DNA of 64,000 nucleotides, from NCBI GenBank assembly GCA_900544685.1, contig UQWA01000003.1, positions 80,290-144,289 of the forward strand, written 5' to 3'. Numbering within the stretch: position 1 is the stretch's first letter; each line of letters opens with the position of its first letter. Of this stretch, positions 8,144 through 16,174 are shown piece after piece. Both the position numbers and the translations under genes were made by a program. A model generated the notes under the pieces. It was not told the DNA's origin, made no database searches, and saw only the letters and a list, made by a program, of their open reading frames with translations. The DNA is from an uncultured Lachnospiraceae bacterium. Its GTDB lineage: Bacteria > Bacillota > Clostridia > Lachnospirales > Lachnospiraceae.

Positions 8144-10036
8144 TTAAATTCCGAGGGCAGCACGTTTTTCTTCGATTCTTTCGATCATCAGATCTCCCAG
8201 TTTATCCAGGTCTTTTTCAACTGTGTAAGCAGCTTCTACCCAGTCTCTTACGCCGTTAGTAAGCAGTTCGCACATCTGATCAGAACCAGATACATAAGGA
8301 TCAACACCAAGGAAGGTATCAAGACCTGTAGCCACTACATAGTTTCCGATAGATACAGCTTTTTCAGACATCCATTCAGGAGCACATCCAACTACCGGAA
8401 GCTGTGAAATGTTCAGTCCGGAATCCTTGGACAGCTCTGCTGCAAGCATAAGCATACGGCTGATATCTACGCAGGATCCCATGTGAAGTACCGGAGGGAT
8501 ATCTGCCAGTTCACAGACTCTCTTCAGACCAGCGCCGCAGAGATCTTTTGCAGCCTTATCCATCAGACCTGCTTTTGCTGCTGCCTGTGCGGAACATCCG
8601 GAAGCGATGATTACGATATCGTTTGCAATCAGTTTCTTCATCAGTTCTACATGTAAGTAGTCAGGTCTTATCTTAGGGTTGTTACATCCAACCATAGCAA
8701 CTGCTCCACGGATTACACCAGATGTAATACACTGCAGTAATGGTTTGGTTGTTCCTGTTTCATCTACCTGAGAGTTAGTAACTCCATCCAGAGTCTTAAC
8801 GATTGCTTCCAGAGAGTAACCAACAGTAGCTTTCTGTTTGGTATCTGGTATGTAAACAAGATCTGGATTTCTGTTTTCAAAGTTATCGATTGCCATCTTA
8901 ACGATTGCTTTTGCATTTTCACCAGCTGTAGCAGCATCAAATCTGACAAAATCAGAATCCGGCATCTGGCAGATCGGAGATGTGGTCACAAATTTTGTAT
9001 GGAAACATTTGCTCAGAGGTCCGAGTGCCGGGAAGATACACTGTACGTCAACAACGATTGCTTCACAGGCTCCTGTCAGAACCACGTTTTCCTGCTGCAG
9101 GAAGTTACCAGCCATTGGAACACCACGACGCATTGCTACTTCGTTAGAAGTACAACATACACCAGATACGGTGATACCCTTTGCACCTTTAGATTTTGCG
9201 TATGCAATCATTTCCGGATCGTCTGCATATTCACAAATCAGTTCAGAAAGACTTGGATCATGTCCATGTACAACGATGTTTACGTTTTCAGCTACCATTA
9301 CACCCAGGTTTGCTTCTGTTTCAATTGGAGTAGGTGTACCAAACAATACGTCAGAGAATTCAGTACCTGTCATAGATCCGCCCCATCCATCAGAAAGGCC
9401 TGTACGGAATGACTGACGTACCAGTGCTTCTGGTTTAGATGTGTTACCCATATGTGTCATATGCATTGCTGTAGCGATTTCACGGTCAACTGCACGTGGC
9501 GTAATTTCAGCTTTTTTCCAAAGTTCACGTGTATGTTCCGGAGCTCTGCTTGTAAAGTTCTGATATCCTTCAATTTTACCATATTCTCCCAAAGCAACAT
9601 ATGCTACTTCATGAGCCAGATCATAGATATCTTTTCCTTCTGTCTCAATATTCCATTCTTTAGCAATACGGATCAGTTTCTCAGGATCTTTTACTTTGTA
9701 TGGTCCTTCTGGTTTTGCCTGATACAGAGTATGTGCAATTTCACGTCCGTGGTCAGAGTGAGCAGCACAACCACCAGCTGTAAATCTGAGGAAGTTACGT
9801 CCTACAATACCGTGAGCATCGCAGCCACAGATTCCGCGTGGAGCCTTTGGTGTAATACGACATGGTCCCATAGAACAGATACGGCAACATACGCCCTGTT
9901 CACCAAACTTACAGTGTGGAGTCTGGTTCTTTACTCTGAGCTGCCATGAGTCTGCGCCAACCTTTGCGCCAGTCTCGAGAAGTCGATTGGTAATCGCTTC
10001 GTTTTCTTCAATTGTGGTTAACTTAAAATCTCCCAT
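8144..10036 (-). CDS. acsA: Anaerobic carbon monoxide dehydrogenase catalytic subunit
   Basis: This 630-residue CooS/AcsA-type enzyme reduces CO2 to CO for acetyl-CoA synthesis. Near the N-terminus Cys42, Cys50, Cys51, Cys54 and Cys59 and the following CGC provide the D- and B-cluster ligands. C-cluster ligands are visible as VHGHDPS (His), GVCCTSNE, VDVQCIFP, AMVGCNNP, ASGCSAQA and GSCVDISR. The family length is about 630-675, so the gene looks intact. It lies between two CooC-type ATPase genes in the acs operon. It is the only CODH catalytic subunit in the window. Confidence 0.96.
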   Translation of the reverse strand: MGDFKLTTIEENEAITNRLLETGAKVGADSWQLRVKNQTPHCKFGEQGVCCRICSMGPCRITPKAPRGICGCDAHGIVGRNFLRFTAGGCAAHSDHGREIAHTLYQAKPEGPYKVKDPEKLIRIAKEWNIETEGKDIYDLAHEVAYVALGEYGKIEGYQNFTSRAPEHTRELWKKAEITPRAVDREIATAMHMTHMGNTSKPEALVRQSFRTGLSDGWGGSMTGTEFSDVLFGTPTPIETEANLGVMVAENVNIVVHGHDPSLSELICEYADDPEMIAYAKSKGAKGITVSGVCCTSNEVAMRRGVPMAGNFLQQENVVLTGACEAIVVDVQCIFPALGPLSKCFHTKFVTTSPICQMPDSDFVRFDAATAGENAKAIVKMAIDNFENRNPDLVYIPDTKQKATVGYSLEAIVKTLDGVTNSQVDETGTTKPLLQCITSGVIRGAVAMVGCNNPKIRPDYLHVELMKKLIANDIVIIASGCSAQAAAKAGLMDKAAKDLCGAGLKRVCELADIPPVLHMGSCVDISRMLMLAAELSKDSGLNISQLPVVGCAPEWMSEKAVSIGNYVVATGLDTFLGVDPYVSGSDQMCELLTNGVRDWVEAAYTVEKDLDKLGDLMIERIEEKRAALGI

Positions 10037-10067
10037 ATTTACCTCCTTATATTTTTTTGGTAGATTT

Positions 10068-10838
10068 TTAGAGCTTTAATTTATCTATGATATCATGAAG
10101 AGCCAGCTTCACAGGTGAATCAGCCGGAAGCTCTACTGTTGGCTTTCCTTCACAATCATATTCGTATACTTCGGTGCTGTGTGGCACTACTCCGATCAGT
10201 TCCAGTCCCTGGTTTCTGACCTCTTCCATAGTTCCCTCATTCACCTTACCATCCGGAGCTCGATTAATAATCAGACCCACGGTATCCGGATTTAATCCGC
10301 ATTCCTTTGCCAGTGCGGCAATTCTGCCTACAGCCTGTACTCCTCTTCTGGAGCAGTCACTGACCAGAAGTAAAATGTTTACTTTAGGAAGAATGCCACG
10401 GCTGATGTGTTCCATACCTGCTTCATTATCTACTACCACATATGGATAATTTGGTGTAAGCTTCTGAAGCTGTGTCTGCAGCAATCCATTAACGAAACAA
10501 TAGCATCCTTTACCCTGGGTTCTTCCCATAACGAGCATATCGAAATCATCATCTTCAACCAGACATCGGTTAAACATAATCTCCATATAATCGGACTTTG
10601 ACATGCTTGCAGGAATCGGATTCTCTTTGCTTGTCTCCGCTCTGGCCACCTCTTCTCTGATCTCGCCCAGTGTCATATCTACTTCCACACCAAGCACTTC
10701 ATTCAGATTGGAATTGGCATCGGCATCTACTGCTAATACAGGACGTCTGCCCGTCTCGCATAAATACTGGATCAAAAGACCACATAATGTTGTCTTGCCA
10801 ACCCCTCCTTTTCCTGCAACTGCTATTGTAACTGACAT
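10068..10838 (-). CDS. cooC: CooC-type CODH nickel-insertion ATPase (acsA-proximal copy)
   Basis: This 256-residue P-loop ATPase has Walker A GKGGVGKTT at residues 9-17 and a CxC pair (KGCYCFVNG) near residue 131. It is clearly a paralogue of the ATPase at 7268-8041, and both keep the residues needed for ATP use and metal binding. Its place directly upstream of acsA and downstream of cooT points to nickel insertion into the CODH C-cluster. Spacing to acsA is 31 bases, in the same operon. Confidence 0.87.
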   Translation of the reverse strand: MSVTIAVAGKGGVGKTTLCGLLIQYLCETGRRPVLAVDADANSNLNEVLGVEVDMTLGEIREEVARAETSKENPIPASMSKSDYMEIMFNRCLVEDDDFDMLVMGRTQGKGCYCFVNGLLQTQLQKLTPNYPYVVVDNEAGMEHISRGILPKVNILLLVSDCSRRGVQAVGRIAALAKECGLNPDTVGLIINRAPDGKVNEGTMEEVRNQGLELIGVVPHSTEVYEYDCEGKPTVELPADSPVKLALHDIIDKLKL

Positions 10839-10892
10839 ATTCGTATCTCCTTAGATGTATTTCTTTAAAATTTATAGTCGGATCATCTGTTC

Positions 10893-11075
10893 TTAGCAGT
10901 TAATCTCAACTCTTCCACCGGTCAGATCTGCCATGGCAATGGTTCCTTCTACGGTCTTCTGTTCTCCCATGACATCTGTCAGTGTAATCTGGTTTCCGTT
11001 TACTTCAATTTTGCTGACATACTGCAAAACGATGCTGTCAGGCTGATTGATATTTACTACTGTTGCCAGACACAT
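10893..11075 (-). CDS. cooT: CooT-family nickel-binding protein
   Basis: This 60-residue protein begins MCLATVV, and the family's metal-binding Cys2 is present. CooT of Rhodospirillum is a small dimer that binds one nickel ion through that cysteine and takes part in CODH maturation. The rest is a short beta-rich SH3-like fold (VEGTIAMADLTGGRVEI at the end). It lies between the His-rich protein and cooC, which strengthens the reading of these genes as a nickel-supply module. Confidence 0.82.
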   Translation of the reverse strand: MCLATVVNINQPDSIVLQYVSKIEVNGNQITLTDVMGEQKTVEGTIAMADLTGGRVEINC

Positions 11076-11094
11076 ATCTATCGCCTCCTGATTC

Positions 11095-11544
11095 TTATTC
11101 TTTCACCAGTGACAACGCAAGACTTAAATAAAGATTGCCCTTCTGGAACTCGTCCACTGCCTTGCGAATCTGTTCTGCCGCATTGGCATGTCCATCTGCT
11201 GCCAGCTTCTGTGCCATCTGATCCAGTTCTGCCGCGTGATGTGTGTTATGATCTAACATGTACTGCAGAAGTGCTTCATTCTGGTTCGCCGGTGCTGCCT
11301 GGCTTTCATGGCTGTGGCAGTGTCCTTCCTGTCCATGACAGTGTCCTTCATGGCTGTGACAGTGTCCTTCACTTCCGTGGCAATGCACAGCTTCTCCTGT
11401 CTGCGTATGATCGTGATGATGATCATCTTCATGTCCGTGTTCATGACTGTGTACATGATTGTGTTCATACGTATGCGTATGCATATGCTCATGTTCATGT
11501 GCGTGACCACAGATGTTTCCGTTTTCATCTTTTACGATATGCAT
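11095..11544 (-). CDS. Histidine-rich putative nickel-binding protein (CooJ-like role)
   Basis: A 149-residue protein. Residues 13-90 carry dozens of His with Glu/Asp, including five close copies of a short Cys/Gly/His/Glu unit of the type EGHCHSH. Residues 95-149 are a separate helical domain with no His cluster (MLDHNTHHAAELDQMAQKL and a tail ending LSLVKE). It is the first gene after the acs promoter and is followed by cooT and cooC. By position it could store or deliver nickel like CooJ, whose His-rich region is instead C-terminal. I do not recognise a named family. ATG has a strong GGAGGGAGG-type ribosome site. Confidence 0.7.
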   Translation of the reverse strand: MHIVKDENGNICGHAHEHEHMHTHTYEHNHVHSHEHGHEDDHHHDHTQTGEAVHCHGSEGHCHSHEGHCHGQEGHCHSHESQAAPANQNEALLQYMLDHNTHHAAELDQMAQKLAADGHANAAEQIRKAVDEFQKGNLYLSLALSLVKE

Positions 11545-11615
11545 GGATGTTACGCCTCCCTCCTACTTTTGTTAAGAATTTGACAGGCATATATCTAAGC
11601 ACCTATCCTTTTGTT

Positions 11616-11644
11616 AGTATAGCATACTGTTAAATAAATCTCAA
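11616..11644 (-). promoter_or_regulatory. Main promoter of the CODH/ACS operon
   Basis: On the minus strand TTGAGA (11639-11644) and TATACT (11616-11621) are 17 bases apart, a strong sigma-A match. The predicted start near 11608 leaves a leader of about 64 bases before the His-rich protein gene. No clear operator palindrome was seen on top of it. Confidence 0.65.
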
Positions 11645-11806
11645 TAAATGAAATTCGTAATTTTGAAAAAACTTCTAAAATACAGGCTTTTCTGATTGTA
11701 CTTTTTTAAGAACAAAGCAGCTATCATTACTTTTGAGGAAAACAGACTGCATTTTTACTACAATTAATCCATATATTTTGCGATTGTTTTTGGAATATAT
11801 TACAAA
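11645..11806. other. AT-rich intergenic segment upstream of the acs promoter
   Basis: Together with the promoter and the metF terminator this fills the 329-base gap between metF and the His-rich gene. It is very AT-rich. The one short frame through it (about 60 codons on the minus strand) has no family features. I see no riboswitch-like structure. Confidence 0.5.
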
Positions 11807-11850
11807 AGGCATTACACCTGCCTTAATTAGGTAAGCACAATGCCCTTTTA
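11807..11850 (-). terminator. Terminator after metF
   Basis: On the minus strand GGGCATT pairs with AATGCC, extended inward by further Watson-Crick and G-U pairs to about 16 base pairs around a TAATTA loop, and followed by TTTTGT. It separates the methylene-THF reductase operon from the acs promoter. Confidence 0.6.
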
Positions 11851-11873
11851 TATACTGCATAAGCTATATGAGA

Positions 11874-12752
11874 TTAGATCTCTGCCAGTTTCAAAAGATC
11901 CGGTACTTTGGATTCCCATCCGAGTGCCATGATATGTACGCCCTGGCAATAAGGCTTACATTCTTTAATAATACGTGCTGCAATTTCAACACCGGTAATA
12001 CCTGCCTTGGTCTTTTCCTTGTCTCTTGCAAGTTCTTCAATCATATCATCCGGAACATGGATACCAGCTACATTCTTATTCATGAATTTTGCCATTCCTG
12101 CTGACTTCGGAATTACGATACCAAGCTGAACAGGTTTGCCAAACTGGCTTGCTTTTTCCATGAATTTGATGAATTTTTCAGGTTCGTAAACAGCCTGTGT
12201 CTGGAAATAGTCAGCGCCTGCCATTACTTTACGTTCCATCTTTGCAAGCTGTGCATCTACAGAATCACTGCAAGGAGATACAACAGCGCCTTTTGCGAAC
12301 TTAGGTGGTTCACCGACCAGTTCATTGCCGCCCAGGTCGTATCCTGATTCCAACTGTTTTACAGTATGAAGTAAAGATACAGAGTCCAGATCGAATACTG
12401 GTTTTGCCTGTGGATGGTCACCCATTTTGGTATGGTCACCTGTCAGGCAGAGAATATTATCAATTCCCAGCATAGCTGCGCTTAAGAGATCGGACTGCAG
12501 AGCAATACGGTTTCTGTCACGACATGTCAACTGAAAAATAGGTGTCAAACCTTCATCCTTTAATGCTTTACAGGTTGCAAGCGAACCAAGACGCATAACG
12601 GATGACTGGTTATCTGTTACATTAACAGCGGTAATGCCGCTTAAATATGTTTTTGCTTCTTCCAGTAAACCTTCAATGTGAATTCCCTTTGGCGGTCCTA
12701 CTTCTGCGGATACTACAAATTCACCTTGTTTAAATAACTCAGTAATTTTCAT
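11874..12752 (-). CDS. metF: Methylenetetrahydrofolate reductase catalytic subunit
   Basis: This 292-residue flavoprotein reduces 5,10-methylene-THF to 5-methyl-THF, the last step of the methyl branch and the source of the methyl group used by AcsE. Family signatures include VVSAEVGPPKG near the N-terminus, LTGDHTKMGDHP in the middle and YFQTQAVYEP near residue 190. The ATG at 12752 is preceded by GGAGC at suitable spacing; an upstream TTG five codons earlier is less likely. It is the last gene of the rnfC2-metV-metF operon, so the reductase is the acetogen type rather than a stand-alone biosynthetic MetF. Confidence 0.93.
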   Translation of the reverse strand: MKITELFKQGEFVVSAEVGPPKGIHIEGLLEEAKTYLSGITAVNVTDNQSSVMRLGSLATCKALKDEGLTPIFQLTCRDRNRIALQSDLLSAAMLGIDNILCLTGDHTKMGDHPQAKPVFDLDSVSLLHTVKQLESGYDLGGNELVGEPPKFAKGAVVSPCSDSVDAQLAKMERKVMAGADYFQTQAVYEPEKFIKFMEKASQFGKPVQLGIVIPKSAGMAKFMNKNVAGIHVPDDMIEELARDKEKTKAGITGVEIAARIIKECKPYCQGVHIMALGWESKVPDLLKLAEI

Positions 12753-12790
12753 TTTACATTGCTCCAATCATTTATAAATTTAGGATTATC

Positions 12791-13414
12791 CTATTTTGAC
12801 ACTTCATCATCTGTTGCATAATTGCGAACCTGTACCGGGCATTTCAGTACATCCAGGCGTCCGATCTGAGCCAGACGTCTGTAAATGCGTTCCCAGCCAC
12901 ATTCCATGTTGCTGTCCACTTCGCATTTGCCATTCTTGGATCCACCGCACTGTCCGTTAACCAGACTCTTGGAGCAGGCTGTAATCGGGCAGATACCGCC
13001 AGTTAAATTCAGGTAACATTCACCGCACTGTTTGCAGTCATATTCCAGTGGAGTAACTCCCTGGAATCCAGGCAATGGATAGGTATCACATGCTGCGCAG
13101 ACTTTCTTATCTTCCAGATATTCAGAAACAGTCTGAACACCAACACCACAGGAACAAACCAGAACCACATCTGCGTCTTTAATCTCTCCCATGTGTTTTT
13201 CCAGGCGTAATTTCATATTCTCCGGATTACAGATATAATCTTTTGTCATAATGCCAGTTACATTTCCGGTCTCAGCCAGTTCCTTTTCAAACTCAATAGC
13301 TTCTTTTTCAGGGAAATGTACTTCCTTACATCCATGGCAGTTAATAATGAAAACTTTCTTTCCTTCTACCAGAGATGCGATAGTCTCTTTGGATTTTAAT
13401 TCAGTAATTAACAT
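12791..13414 (-). CDS. metV: MetV subunit of methylene-THF reductase
   Basis: A 207-residue Cys-rich protein matching the MTHFR C-terminal (zinc/iron-sulfur) domain family. Cysteines occur as NCHGCKE near residue 25, CSCGVGVQT near residue 87, CKQCGECYLNLTGGICPI near residues 127-144 and CGGSKNGKCEVD near residue 155. In Acetobacterium woodii MetV pairs with MetF and is needed for activity. It sits one base after rnfC2 and 38 bases before metF. The same domain is repeated at the N-terminus of the neighbouring RnfC2-like protein. Confidence 0.9.
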   Translation of the reverse strand: MLITELKSKETIASLVEGKKVFIINCHGCKEVHFPEKEAIEFEKELAETGNVTGIMTKDYICNPENMKLRLEKHMGEIKDADVVLVCSCGVGVQTVSEYLEDKKVCAACDTYPLPGFQGVTPLEYDCKQCGECYLNLTGGICPITACSKSLVNGQCGGSKNGKCEVDSNMECGWERIYRRLAQIGRLDVLKCPVQVRNYATDDEVSK

Positions 13415-13415
13415 C

Positions 13416-15377
13416 TTACTTCATCCCCCTTACTACCGCTTTACCGGCTTTAATCTTAGATACAATTGGGATCTTGGAGGAACAGATGTATTCGCAGCAA
13501 CGGCATTCTACACAGTCCATAACATGTTTGTCTTTCATTCCCTGCCAGTTCTCTTCGTCTGCATATTTTGCAAAATACAGAGGAGAAAGTTCCATTGGGC
13601 AGACATCTACACAACGTCCACACTTGATACAGGATACTGCCTCTGTCTGATCCGGTTCAATTGCAATAATACCATTAGATCCCTTCATAATCGGCACATT
13701 GGTATCCGGGATTACAAATCCCATCATAGGACCGCCTGCTTTGAACATAACATCATCATCTGTTACGCCGCCACAGTAATCAATCAGATCTTTGGTATTG
13801 GTACCAATCTTCACAATGTAGTTTCCTGGTTTTTTCAGCTTTTCACCTGTCACAGTTACCACACGTTCTACCAGTGGCATTCCTTTCTGAATAGCATCAG
13901 AAATAGCCTTTGTAGTACTGATATTTCCAACTACACATCCCACATCTGCCGGAAGTCCGCCGCTTGGAACCTGTCTCTTCATGACACGTTTGATCAGCAT
14001 CTTTTCAGCACCCTGCGGGTATTTTGTCTTAGCCACAACTACGTCAATGTTATCAATGTCTGCAACCTTGGACTGCATCAGTTCAATCGCATCCGGCTTG
14101 TTATCTTCAATAACAATCAGACCCTTTTCTGCATTGACAGTCTTAATCATGGCTTTCAGGCCGAAAATAACGTCATCCGCATATTCCAGAAGTACTCTGT
14201 GGTCTGCAGTCAGAAGAGGTTCACATTCACAGCCGTTCAGAAGAATGGTGTCGATTGGTTTTGGTGGTTTCAGTTTGACTGAAGTAGGGAATCCCGCACC
14301 ACCCATACCTACAATACCGGCATTCTTAATAATATCCACGATCTCATCCGGTGTAAGGCTGTCAAGATCTTTGTTCGGTTTTACTGACTCATGCAGAGTA
14401 TTTTTACCATCAGATTTGATGACTACAGATAAGCATTCACCTCTGGTAGCATGCTTATGGTTTTCGATAGCAGTAACCGTTCCGCTGACACTGGAGTGAA
14501 CCGGTGCGCTGATGAAACCTGCTGCTTCACCAATTACCTGTCCAACTTTTACTGTATCACCAACCTGAACTACAGGATTCGCCGGAGCACCTGCATGCAT
14601 GGATAATGGAATTACTACAGTATCCGGATCCGGGAATTTCACCAGTGGAAGATGTTCTGTGAATTCCTTGCGCTCGCATGGATGAACACCACCATAGTAT
14701 CCTTCCAGTCTGTTCTCACGGATAGACTTCACATATTCATTCACAAATTTAAAGTTTACTTTGGAGTAGTCTCTTACCTGTACAGGCTGGCTTAAGAATT
14801 CTTCCAGACGTCCCTGTTTTGCCAGTCTCTGGTAAATCTTTTCCCATGCACAGTCCTTGTTCGGATCTACTTCACATTTTCCGTTCTTAGCGCCGCCACA
14901 CTGTCCATTTACAAGGCTCTTGGAACAGTCAACGATCGGACAGACACCACCTGTGATATTTAGATAACACTGAGCACATGCATCACAGCTCTTCTTCGTC
15001 AAAGCCATTCCGTGATGTCCTCTGTAATTTAATGAATTGCTGGCTGCTATAACAGGTCTTCCTGCCAGGTCTGCAACAGTCTGAATACCAAGGCCACAGG
15101 AGATCACTACGACATTCTCTGCACCTTCCGGAATCATATCTGGCAAGTCTTTTTCTGTGTGCGTTTTGTTACATAAAAAATCAACCTTTGTACTGCCTAC
15201 GACATGCTTACCCTGTTCTTCTGCGAACTTGATAAATTCATCGCAATCCGGCTCGTCAACGGTCTCAAATTCTTTGAAGCACTTGTTACAGGCAATGACA
15301 AACAGGTTATCCTTATCAGCCAGCAGGGAAGCCAGTTCGTCAGAGCTTTTTAACTTATACTTAGTATAGTTTTCCAA
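13416..15377 (-). CDS. rnfC2: RnfC2-like NADH-oxidising subunit with N-terminal MetV-like domain
   Basis: With a TTG start at 15375-15377 the protein has 653 residues; AAGGAAGGTGAG lies just upstream, and the more upstream in-frame ATG at 15467 has no ribosome site. Residues 1 to about 215 repeat the MetV architecture (VIACNKCFKE, CDACAQCYLNITGGVCPI, CGGAKNGKCEVD). The remainder is an RnfC-like module: GGVHPCERK, a lipoyl-like domain, the NADH/FMN-binding GMGGAGFPTSVKL, and two [4Fe-4S] sites (CIKCGRCVDVCPM and CVECRCCEYIC). It probably passes electrons from NADH to MetVF, as proposed for A. woodii. It is not part of a full Rnf complex here. Confidence 0.87.
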   Translation of the reverse strand: MENYTKYKLKSSDELASLLADKDNLFVIACNKCFKEFETVDEPDCDEFIKFAEEQGKHVVGSTKVDFLCNKTHTEKDLPDMIPEGAENVVVISCGLGIQTVADLAGRPVIAASNSLNYRGHHGMALTKKSCDACAQCYLNITGGVCPIVDCSKSLVNGQCGGAKNGKCEVDPNKDCAWEKIYQRLAKQGRLEEFLSQPVQVRDYSKVNFKFVNEYVKSIRENRLEGYYGGVHPCERKEFTEHLPLVKFPDPDTVVIPLSMHAGAPANPVVQVGDTVKVGQVIGEAAGFISAPVHSSVSGTVTAIENHKHATRGECLSVVIKSDGKNTLHESVKPNKDLDSLTPDEIVDIIKNAGIVGMGGAGFPTSVKLKPPKPIDTILLNGCECEPLLTADHRVLLEYADDVIFGLKAMIKTVNAEKGLIVIEDNKPDAIELMQSKVADIDNIDVVVAKTKYPQGAEKMLIKRVMKRQVPSGGLPADVGCVVGNISTTKAISDAIQKGMPLVERVVTVTGEKLKKPGNYIVKIGTNTKDLIDYCGGVTDDDVMFKAGGPMMGFVIPDTNVPIMKGSNGIIAIEPDQTEAVSCIKCGRCVDVCPMELSPLYFAKYADEENWQGMKDKHVMDCVECRCCEYICSSKIPIVSKIKAGKAVVRGMK

Positions 15378-15420
15378 TTGCTCACCTTCCTTATCGTTTG
15401 ATTTGCAGTTCTTATAATAT

Positions 15421-15460
15421 CTGTCTTTCTGTCCTTCCACACTCTGCACAGGAAAGACAG
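15421..15460 (-). promoter_or_regulatory. Hairpin in the rnfC2-metV-metF leader
   Basis: CTGTCTTTC and GAAAGACAG form a 9-bp stem, extended by TGT/ACA across one bulged base, around a loop of about 15 bases. It lies between the proposed promoter and the TTG start. No U-run follows, so it is not an ordinary terminator. Confidence 0.5.
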
Positions 15461-15497
15461 AATACATGTATTTTACGTCTGCAATTGATACGTTTTA

Positions 15498-15527
15498 AGT
15501 ATAACACTTTACGTTCATATAATCTAG
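15498..15527 (-). promoter_or_regulatory. Possible promoter of rnfC2-metV-metF
   Basis: A good -10 box TATACT occupies 15498-15503 on the minus strand. The best -35 at 17-base spacing (TAGATT) is weak, so either an activator is needed or the start lies elsewhere. The leader would be about 115 bases. Confidence 0.35.
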
Positions 15528-15536
15528 TCTAAACAA

Positions 15537-15935
15537 TTATTTAACAAGGGGTTTCTTTTGTTCTTTTTTCAGAACATCAGCCTCCATTGTGGCCGATATA
15601 TCGGCATGTCCCATGTATGTCTGAAGAACCTTAGGCGGCATCCCTGCAGCGTCCATACAGGAACATTTTGTGATGGCAGAAATTAAAATATCCATATCCA
15701 TCGGCTTTGCGATATGATCATTCATCCCGGCTGCAATAGCATCTCTCTTATCTTCTTCAAATGCATTTGCTGTCATTGCAATGATCGGTATGCATGCTTT
15801 ATCCTTATCTGGCAGGTGTCTGGATTCATCCATTTTAAAACTTCAAAGCCATTCATCTGTGGCATATTAATATCCAAAAGCATCAGATCAATTCCCGGAT
15901 TATCTCCCATCATCTGGATTGCCTGATTTCCTCAT
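15537..15935 (-). pseudogene. Chimeric remnant: response-regulator receiver domain joined to a tyrosine-recombinase tail
   Basis: On the minus strand the upstream part reads DLMLLDINMPQMNGFEVL, the phosphoacceptor region of a receiver domain. One base appears lost near 15836, and the next frame continues with IIAMTANAFEEDKRDA and IAKPMDMDIL, the end of the same domain. The frame then runs straight into GMPPKVLQTYMGHADISATM, which resembles the end of a phage-type integrase, but the catalytic Tyr expected shortly after is missing. A stop codon lies just before the receiver part. A 98-codon frame (15537-15833) is open but is a fusion of two decayed genes, not a working protein. Confidence 0.65.
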
Positions 15936-16030
15936 TATAGTTTTTAAAATCATACAAAAAAACTGATTTTATTATACTTCCTTACGCCACTTTACATAAG
16001 AAAAATATCACTGCTTTAACACATGAAAAT

Positions 16031-16069
16031 AAAAAAAGAACAGCCGATACATATATTCGAACTGTTCTT
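16031..16069 (-). terminator. Terminator of the ABC importer operon
   Basis: On the minus strand AAGAACAG pairs with CTGTTCTT around a partly paired loop, and a run of seven T follows. It lies about 105 bases beyond the ABC ATPase stop codon. Confidence 0.65.
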
Positions 16070-16147
16070 CTATTTCCGAAGTCCACGCAGCATTGACATT
16101 ACTGTTTCCTGCTCACTTGCACTCAGATCGTTCCATATTTTATGGGG
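16070..16147 (-). pseudogene. C-terminal gene scrap, perhaps MarR-like
   Basis: The minus strand reads WNDLSASEQETVMSMLRGL and then stops, with an in-frame TGA about 25 codons upstream and no start codon. The pattern resembles the last helix of MarR-type regulators, but the piece is too short to be sure. It joins directly to the palindrome at 16145-16155. Confidence 0.35.
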
Positions 16148-16174
16148 TCAGACCCTTATATTTTATCCTGTTCT

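Larger units (their letters stand above)
15936..16174. other. Gene-poor stretch with a terminator and a small gene remnant
   Basis: Between the chimeric remnant and the ABC ATPase I see no intact gene. It contains the terminator at 16031-16069, a C-terminal gene scrap at 16070-16147, and the palindrome GGGTCAGACCC near 16145-16155. The rest is AT-rich with no structure I can name. Confidence 0.5.

Noticed and set aside
11253..11583. Met/Val/Ile/Thr-rich frames opposite or shifted from the His-rich gene
   Set aside because: They arise from reading the CAT/CAC-rich repeat in other frames; the His-rich frame has the ribosome site and operon position.
11675..11860. A 61-codon minus-strand frame upstream of the acs promoter
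   Set aside because: AT-rich, overlaps the metF terminator, no ribosome site and no recognisable motif.
13251..14282. A 343-codon plus-strand frame opposite rnfC2
   Set aside because: Shadow of the real minus-strand gene; composition is typical of antisense translation.
13416..15377. Possible part of a full Rnf complex
   Set aside because: No rnfD, G, E, A or B genes are present, and the N-terminal MetV-like domain ties it to methylene-THF reductase.
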